Origin: Parasulfuritortus sp049322515 | GTDB taxonomy: Bacteria > Pseudomonadota > Gammaproteobacteria > Burkholderiales > Thiobacillaceae | DNA length: 64,000 nt | NCBI GenBank assembly: GCA_049322515.1 | Contig: JBMOQW010000033.1 | Location: 124,001-188,000 of the forward strand | Direction of reading: 5' to 3' | Shown: one piece after another, positions 59,216-64,000 of the stretch | How the letters are laid out: the number at the start of each line of letters is the position of its first letter | Numbering within the stretch: position 1 is the first letter of the stretch | The notes under the pieces: model-generated | What the model saw: only the letters and a program-made list of their open reading frames with translations | Told to the model about the DNA's origin: nothing | The model's database searches: none | Program-made: the position numbers and the translations under genes

Positions 59216-61249
59216 TCAGGCGAGCAGCGGCACGATCAGCAGGGCGACGATGTTGATGATCTTGATCAGGGGGTTCACGGCCGGACCGGCGGTGTCCTTG
59301 TAGGGATCGCCGACGGTGTCGCCGGTGACCGCCGCCTTGTGGGCGTCGGAACCCTTGCCGCCGAAGTTGCCTTCTTCGATGTACTTCTTGGCGTTATCCC
59401 AGGCACCGCCCCCCGTGGTCATCGAGATGGCCACGAAGATGCCGGTGATGATGGTGCCGATCAGCACGCCGCCCAAGGCTTGGGCACCCAGGGTCAGGCC
59501 GACGATCAGGGGCACGGCGACCGGCAGCAGCGACGGGATGATCATTTCCTTGATCGCGGCCTTGGTCAGCATGTCGACGCAGGTGCCGTACTCCGGCTTG
59601 GCCTTGCCTTCCATGATGCCCGGGATCTCGCGGAACTGGCGACGCACCTCGACCACGATGGAGCCGGCGGCGCGACCGACCGCTTCCATGCCCATGGCAC
59701 CGAACAGGTAGGGCACCATACCGCCGATGAACAGGCCGATGATGACGTTGTGGTTGGACAGGTCGAAAGTCAGGTGCTGGCCTCCGGCGGTCAGGGCGTG
59801 GGTGTAGTCGGCGAACAGGACCAGCGCGGCCAGGCCGGCGGAACCAATGGCATAGCCCTTGGTGACGGCCTTGGTGGTGTTGCCCACGGCGTCGAGCGGG
59901 TCGGTGATGTTGCGGATCTCGTCCGGCAATTCGGCCATCTCGGCGATGCCACCGGCGTTGTCGGTGATCGGGCCGTAGGCGTCCAGGGCGACGATGATGC
60001 CGGCCATCGACAACATCGACGTGGCGGCGATGGCGATGCCATACAGACCGCCCAGCGCGTACGCCGCGTAAATGGCGGCACACACGGCCAGCACCGGGGC
60101 GGCAGTGGACTTCATCGACACGCCGAGGCCGGCGATCACGTTGGTGCCGTGGCCGGTGGTGGAAGCCTGGGCGATGTGACGAACCGGGCTGAACTCGGTG
60201 GCGGTGTAGTACTCGGTGATCCAGACCATGGCGGCAGTCAGCGCGAGGCCGATCAGCGAGGCCAGGTAGAGGTTCATCGAGGACACCAGGGTGCCATCGA
60301 TCATGACCCCTTCGCCGAGAATCCAGGTGGTGACCGGGTAGAAGGCGACGATGGCGATTACGCCGGACACGATCAGGCCCTTGTACAGCGCGTTCATGAT
60401 CTTGGCGCCCGGCTGGGTCTTGACGAAGTAGGTGCCAATGATCGAGGCGATGATCGACACCCCGCCCAGGACCAGCGGATAGATCACCGCCTCGGGCGAA
60501 CCGGAGATCATCAGGCCGCCCAGCACCATGGTGGCGATGATGGTCACGGCGTAGGTCTCGAACAGGTCGGCCGCCATGCCGGCGCAGTCACCTACGTTGT
60601 CGCCCACGTTGTCGGCGATCACCGCCGGGTTGCGCGGGTCATCCTCGGGGATGCCGGCTTCGACCTTGCCGACCAGGTCGGCACCGACGTCGGCGCCCTT
60701 GGTGAAGATGCCGCCGCCGAGTCGGGCGAAGATGGAGATCAGCGAGGAACCGAAGGCCAGGCCGACCAGCGCGTGGGTGGCTTCCTTGGACTCGACCCCC
60801 ATGCCGATCAGCACGGCGTAATAGCCGGCCACGCCCAGAAGGCCCAGACCGACCACCAGGAGGCCGGTGATCGCGCCCCCCTTGAAGGCGACGTTGAGGG
60901 CGGCGTTGAGGCCGTCCTTGGCGGCTTCGGCAGTACGCACATTGGCGCGTACCGAGACGTTCATGCCGATGAAGCCGGTGACGCCGGACAGGATCGCGCC
61001 GAGCGCGAAGCCGACCGCGGTCTGCCAGCCAAGGGCCAGGAAGATGGCAATCAACAGGACCACGCCGACGATGCCGATCGTGGTGTACTGCCGGTTCAGG
61101 TAGGCCTGGGCGCCTTCCTGCACGGCCGCGGCGATTTCCCGCATCCGGTCATTGCCGGTCGGCAAGCCGAGAATCCATTTGATCGACATGGCCCCATACA
61201 ACAGGGCCAGCACCGCCGCCACGAGGGCGAACATCAAGCCTTCACTCAT
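59216..61249 (-). CDS. hppA: Membrane-bound proton-translocating pyrophosphatase
   Basis: A 677-residue integral membrane enzyme with about 16 spans that pumps protons using pyrophosphate. Substrate-site motifs include GADVGADLVGKVEAGIPEDDPRNPAVIADNVGDNVGD (in part) near 190-225 and TGDTVGDPYKDTAGPA near 640. The residues in GNTTKAVTKGYAIGSAG are K and T at the positions that distinguish K-independent enzymes. ATG at 61249 follows AAAGGAG. It is downstream of PPi-phosphofructokinase, so pyrophosphate use looks integrated. Confidence 0.97.
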   Translation of the reverse strand: MSEGLMFALVAAVLALLYGAMSIKWILGLPTGNDRMREIAAAVQEGAQAYLNRQYTTIGIVGVVLLIAIFLALGWQTAVGFALGAILSGVTGFIGMNVSVRANVRTAEAAKDGLNAALNVAFKGGAITGLLVVGLGLLGVAGYYAVLIGMGVESKEATHALVGLAFGSSLISIFARLGGGIFTKGADVGADLVGKVEAGIPEDDPRNPAVIADNVGDNVGDCAGMAADLFETYAVTIIATMVLGGLMISGSPEAVIYPLVLGGVSIIASIIGTYFVKTQPGAKIMNALYKGLIVSGVIAIVAFYPVTTWILGEGVMIDGTLVSSMNLYLASLIGLALTAAMVWITEYYTATEFSPVRHIAQASTTGHGTNVIAGLGVSMKSTAAPVLAVCAAIYAAYALGGLYGIAIAATSMLSMAGIIVALDAYGPITDNAGGIAEMAELPDEIRNITDPLDAVGNTTKAVTKGYAIGSAGLAALVLFADYTHALTAGGQHLTFDLSNHNVIIGLFIGGMVPYLFGAMGMEAVGRAAGSIVVEVRRQFREIPGIMEGKAKPEYGTCVDMLTKAAIKEMIIPSLLPVAVPLIVGLTLGAQALGGVLIGTIITGIFVAISMTTGGGAWDNAKKYIEEGNFGGKGSDAHKAAVTGDTVGDPYKDTAGPAVNPLIKIINIVALLIVPLLA

Positions 61250-61345
61250 CTTGCATCTCCTTTAGGACAAAAACCGCCAGGGACAACGAAAAACCAACTC
61301 AATATTAGGATTCTCTAATCCCGAATTCATATCAAAAAAACGGAC

Positions 61346-61567
61346 TCAGGGATAAGTTTTACCGATCGCCAGCCCGCCCTCGAACCGGGTGCCCGGCGCG
61401 AAGCCGAATATCTCGTCGAGCGACAACTCGACGATCAACCGGTCGACTGCCGCCTGGCCGTGCTCCTTCATCACCTCGGACAGGATCAGCTTGGCCGAGT
61501 TGGAATTGTAGAAGCCGCCGAAGTCGGCTTGCACCTTGAGCAGTTGACGGGCGCGGTCGAGGGTCAT
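61346..61567 (-). CDS. Small conserved protein between pfp and hppA
   Basis: A 73-residue soluble protein (MTLDRARQLLKVQADFGGFY start), helical, no signal or membrane segment. ATG at 61567 has no clear ribosome binding site. Unrecognised. Its place between two pyrophosphate enzymes suggests a link, but nothing in the sequence proves it. Confidence 0.6.
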   Translation of the reverse strand: MTLDRARQLLKVQADFGGFYNSNSAKLILSEVMKEHGQAAVDRLIVELSLDEIFGFAPGTRFEGGLAIGKTYP

Positions 61568-61588
61568 GGAGAGGTGGCCATTATCGAC

Positions 61589-61609
61589 AAGGGCGCCCGA
61601 GGCGCCCTT
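61589..61609 (-). terminator. Possible terminator after PPi-phosphofructokinase
   Basis: Nine-base stem AAGGGCGCC/GGCGCCCTT with a 3-base loop just past the stop, no strong T-run; may be a processing hairpin. Confidence 0.5.
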
Positions 61610-61617
61610 GATCTCGA

Positions 61618-62874
61618 TCAGAGCTTGAACTCGGGCAGTTTCTTGGCCACCGTAGCGTTCTTCATCGTCACGTAGACCGGCAAGCCGTTTTCATACTTCG
61701 GATAGTCCTCGCCCTGGATCAGGCCAGACAGGTAATCGCGGCACTTCTTGGTGATGCCGAAGCCGTCCTTGCTGATGAAGTCGCGCGGCATGAACTTCTC
61801 GACGTTGGCGACATCCTTCAGTTCGGCGTAGCCGAGCTTGTACTTGTACGGCGTGTCGGACAGGCGAACGATGGTCGGCATGACCGAGTTGTGGCCCTTG
61901 ACCGCCAGCTCGACGGCCTTCTTGCCCAGCTCGTAGGCCTGCTTGACGTCGGTCTTGGAGGCGATGTGGCGGGCGGCGCGCTGGAGATAGTCGGCCACGG
62001 CCCAGTGGAACTTGTAGCCCAGCGCATCCTTGATCATGTTGGCGACCACCGGGGCGGCGCCGCCCAACTGGGCGTGACCGAAGGCGTCACGGGTGCCCTG
62101 CTCGGCCAGGAACTTGCCGTCCGGGTAGTGGCAGCCTTCCGAGACCACGATGGTACAGAAACCATGTTCCTTGACCTTGGCGTCGACCGCGGCGAGGAAT
62201 TTCTTCTGGTCGAACTCGACTTCCGGGAACAGGATGACCACCGGGATGCCTTGCTCGGCGACCAGACCGCCGGCAGCGGCGATCCAGCCGGCGTGCCGGC
62301 CCATCACTTCGACCACGAAGATCTTGGTCGAGGTCTTGGCCATGGAGCGTACGTCGAACGAGGCTTCCAGGGTGGACACGGCGATGTACTTGGCGACCGA
62401 GCCAAAACCCGGGCAGCAGTCGGTGATGGGCAGGTCGTTGTCCACGGTCTTGGGCACGTGGATGGCCTGGATCGGATAGCCCATGGCCTCGGACAACTGG
62501 CTCACCTTGTAGCAGGTGTCGGCCGAGTCCCCCCCGCCGTTGTAGAAGAAGTAGCCGATGTTGTGGGCCTTGAACACCTCGATCAGGCGCTCGTATTCGC
62601 GCTTGTTGGCTTCCAGGCTCTTGAGCTTGAAGCGGCAGGAGCCGAAGGCACCGGACGGGGTCGAACGCAGGGCGGCGATGGCGGCATCGCTTTCCTTGCT
62701 GGTGTCGATCAGCTCCTCGGTCAATGCGCCGATGATGCCGTTGCGGCCGGCGTAGACCTTGCCGATCACGTCGGAATGCTTGCGGGCGGTCTCGATGACA
62801 CCGCAGGCCGACGCGTTGATGACGGCGGTGACGCCGCCGGACTGGGCATAGAAGGCGTTCTTTTTCTTCGCCAT
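61618..62874 (-). CDS. pfp: Pyrophosphate-dependent 6-phosphofructokinase
   Basis: Phosphorylates fructose 6-phosphate with PPi, reversibly. In autotrophs related enzymes also act on sedoheptulose bisphosphate. The 418-residue product has YAQSGGVTAVINASACG, NGGGDSADT in place of the ATP-type GGDGS, PKTVDNDLPITDCCPGFGS and MGRHAGW. These are PPi-type signatures. ATG at 62874. Upstream of the small gene and hppA, giving a PPi-linked set. Confidence 0.95.
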   Translation of the reverse strand: MAKKKNAFYAQSGGVTAVINASACGVIETARKHSDVIGKVYAGRNGIIGALTEELIDTSKESDAAIAALRSTPSGAFGSCRFKLKSLEANKREYERLIEVFKAHNIGYFFYNGGGDSADTCYKVSQLSEAMGYPIQAIHVPKTVDNDLPITDCCPGFGSVAKYIAVSTLEASFDVRSMAKTSTKIFVVEVMGRHAGWIAAAGGLVAEQGIPVVILFPEVEFDQKKFLAAVDAKVKEHGFCTIVVSEGCHYPDGKFLAEQGTRDAFGHAQLGGAAPVVANMIKDALGYKFHWAVADYLQRAARHIASKTDVKQAYELGKKAVELAVKGHNSVMPTIVRLSDTPYKYKLGYAELKDVANVEKFMPRDFISKDGFGITKKCRDYLSGLIQGEDYPKYENGLPVYVTMKNATVAKKLPEFKL

Positions 62875-62906
62875 GACGATTCCCCTTGCTAAATCAGGTT
62901 GGCAAA

Positions 62907-62933
62907 CAAAAACGGGAACCCTGGGGTTCCCGT
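62907..62933 (-). terminator. Intrinsic terminator of the adk operon
   Basis: Ten-base stem ACGGGAACCC/GGGTTCCCGT, followed on the minus strand by TTTTGTTTG. Lies between the 119-residue gene and pfp. Confidence 0.85.
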
Positions 62934-62940
62934 GTCAATG

Positions 62941-63300
62941 TCATTCAGGGCCACCGACCTCTTCGGCCCGGTGCTTGGCCGCCTGTTCCTGCATCTTGAG
63001 TGTGGTCACCAGGCAGTCGCCGAGGTTGTCGTACTCTTCCTTGCCGGTTGCAAAACGGTCCTTCACCGACCAGAAGAACATGCTGCGGAACTTGTCCACG
63101 CCGGTCTTGGAGACGACGAACCGGCAGCGGTCGGCATCCTCCCAGTAGATGGCGGGACAGACCGTCAACTCGCGGTCGGCCGGCATCAGGCGGATTTCCG
63201 TCTCCACCTGATCGACCTCGACCGCCTGGCCATAACGCTCGCGCAAGGCGACGTCGACCAGGCGCATCTCGGCTTCGGTGAAGTCGGGAATGCCGGACAT
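62941..63300 (-). CDS. Conserved protein of unknown function after adk
   Basis: A 119-residue soluble protein (MSGIPDFTEAEMRLVDVAL start) with a WEDADRCRFVVSKTG strand region and a charged C-terminal helix. No signal peptide. The start is 2 bases after the adk stop, so it is co-transcribed. Unrecognised. Confidence 0.75.
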   Translation of the reverse strand: MSGIPDFTEAEMRLVDVALRERYGQAVEVDQVETEIRLMPADRELTVCPAIYWEDADRCRFVVSKTGVDKFRSMFFWSVKDRFATGKEEYDNLGDCLVTTLKMQEQAAKHRAEEVGGPE

Positions 63301-63302
63301 GG

Positions 63303-63968
63303 TTACTGCTTGATCGAATCCAGGCCGGCGAACACGGCGCTGGTGATGCTGTCCACGGAGCCGACCCCGGACACCTTGATGTACTTGGGCGCGCCGGGTT
63401 CACCGCTCTGGCCCCAGTCGCCATAGAACTTGACCAGCGGCTCGGTCTGGGCATGGTAGACATCGAGACGCTTCTTGACGGTCTCTTCCTTGTCGTCGTC
63501 GCGCTGGATCAGGTCCTCGCCGGTGACGTCGTCCTTGCCGGCCACCTTGGGCGGGTTGAACACGACGTGGTAGGTGCGCCCGGAAGCCACATGGACGCGG
63601 CGGCCGGACATGCGCTTGATGATTTCCTCGTCGGGCACGTCGATCTCGACCACGGCGTCGATCGGCACGCCGGCGGCCTTCATGGCCTCGGCCTGGGGGA
63701 TGGTGCGCGGGAAGCCGTCGAACAGGTAGCCCGCCTTGCAGTCGTCCTGGGTCAGGCGCTCTTTCACCATGCCGATGATGATGTCGTCGGACACCAGGCC
63801 GCCGGCATCCATGATCTTCTTGGCGGCCACGCCCAGTTCGGTGCCGGCCTTGACGTGGGCACGCAGCATGTCACCGGTGGAAATCTGCGGAATGCCGTAC
63901 TTTTCCTTGATGTAGTTGGCCTGGGTGCCTTTGCCCGCGCCGGGGCCGCCGAGAAGAATCAGTCGCAT
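63303..63968 (-). CDS. adk: Adenylate kinase
   Basis: Balances ATP, ADP and AMP. The 221-residue long-type enzyme has the P-loop GGPGAGKGT (8-16), STGDMLRAH, the LID with RRVHVASGRTYHVVFNPPK (no zinc cysteines), DGFPRT and RDDDKEETVKKRL. ATG at 63968 follows AGAGG; an upstream in-frame start lacks support. 63969-64000 shows nothing further. Confidence 0.97.
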   Translation of the reverse strand: MRLILLGGPGAGKGTQANYIKEKYGIPQISTGDMLRAHVKAGTELGVAAKKIMDAGGLVSDDIIIGMVKERLTQDDCKAGYLFDGFPRTIPQAEAMKAAGVPIDAVVEIDVPDEEIIKRMSGRRVHVASGRTYHVVFNPPKVAGKDDVTGEDLIQRDDDKEETVKKRLDVYHAQTEPLVKFYGDWGQSGEPGAPKYIKVSGVGSVDSITSAVFAGLDSIKQ

Positions 63969-64000
63969 GGAAAACCTCTGTGCTGAGGACCGCCACAAGG

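Overview
The window looks like chromosomal DNA of a GC-rich betaproteobacterium, most plausibly a sulfur-oxidising autotroph related to Thiobacillus and other Hydrogenophilales/Nitrosomonadales. The clues are the tpiA-secG-tRNA(Leu)-nuoAB order, a SoeABC-type sulfite dehydrogenase without a Tat signal, a CbbQ/CbbO pair, and a pyrophosphate module (PPi-dependent phosphofructokinase plus H+-PPase). The organism assignment is inference. Coding density is high and no gene-free stretch exceeds 300 bases. I see no insertion sequence, prophage or CRISPR array.

Layout. 1-2022 (-): start of the nuo operon, a tRNA-Leu gene, secG and tpiA. 2076-5109 (-): a lipoprotein subtilisin overlapping a PrcB-like lipoprotein gene. 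5217-9356 (-): pstSCAB followed by a small gene; phoU is absent. 9491-15438: a phosphate-starvation island with two glycosyltransferases, a PlcP-like phosphoesterase, an EAL-GGDEF protein and an OlsB-like N-acyltransferase. Six PhoB-box candidates lie across pst and this island; most have the spacing 7-4-7, 10 bases, -10. The genes fit replacement of phospholipids by glycolipids and ornithine lipids under phosphate limitation, tied to c-di-GMP. 15613-22552: a divergent pyruvate-kinase-like gene, then glmM, folP, ftsH and folD. 22654-22934: tRNA-Pro, -Arg and -His. 22992-25222 (-): a chemoreceptor and a secreted PDC-type sensor behind a sigma-28-like promoter.

25415-29116 (+): wrbA, a HugZ-like gene and a DUF2069 gene, then a membrane protein with an internal c-type heme motif and a four-heme lipoprotein cytochrome behind an FNR-like site. 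29180-33081 (-): a hybrid histidine kinase with a periplasmic binding protein. 33215-39966 (-): ilvI-ilvH-ilvC-psd-pssA, a probable leu leader peptide, and leuA. 40043-44941 (-): soeABC. Three intercistronic elements made of GGGAAAC/GTTTCCC heptamer arms sit in the ilv-psd and soe regions, and a 142-base inverted repeat fills the ilvI-ilvH gap and can hide the ilvH ribosome binding site.

45143-50000: a FitAB toxin-antitoxin pair with its operator over the -10 box, an Atm1-type ABC exporter, a small secreted protein and a YkgJ-type cysteine-cluster protein. 49072-53292 (-): an RND efflux pump pair. 53422-57540 (+): cbbQ, cbbO, a small companion gene and a transglutaminase-like gene, with no RuBisCO genes in view. 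57693-63968 (-): an OmpA-family protein with unusual N-terminal repeats, hppA, a small gene, PPi-phosphofructokinase, a conserved small gene and adk.
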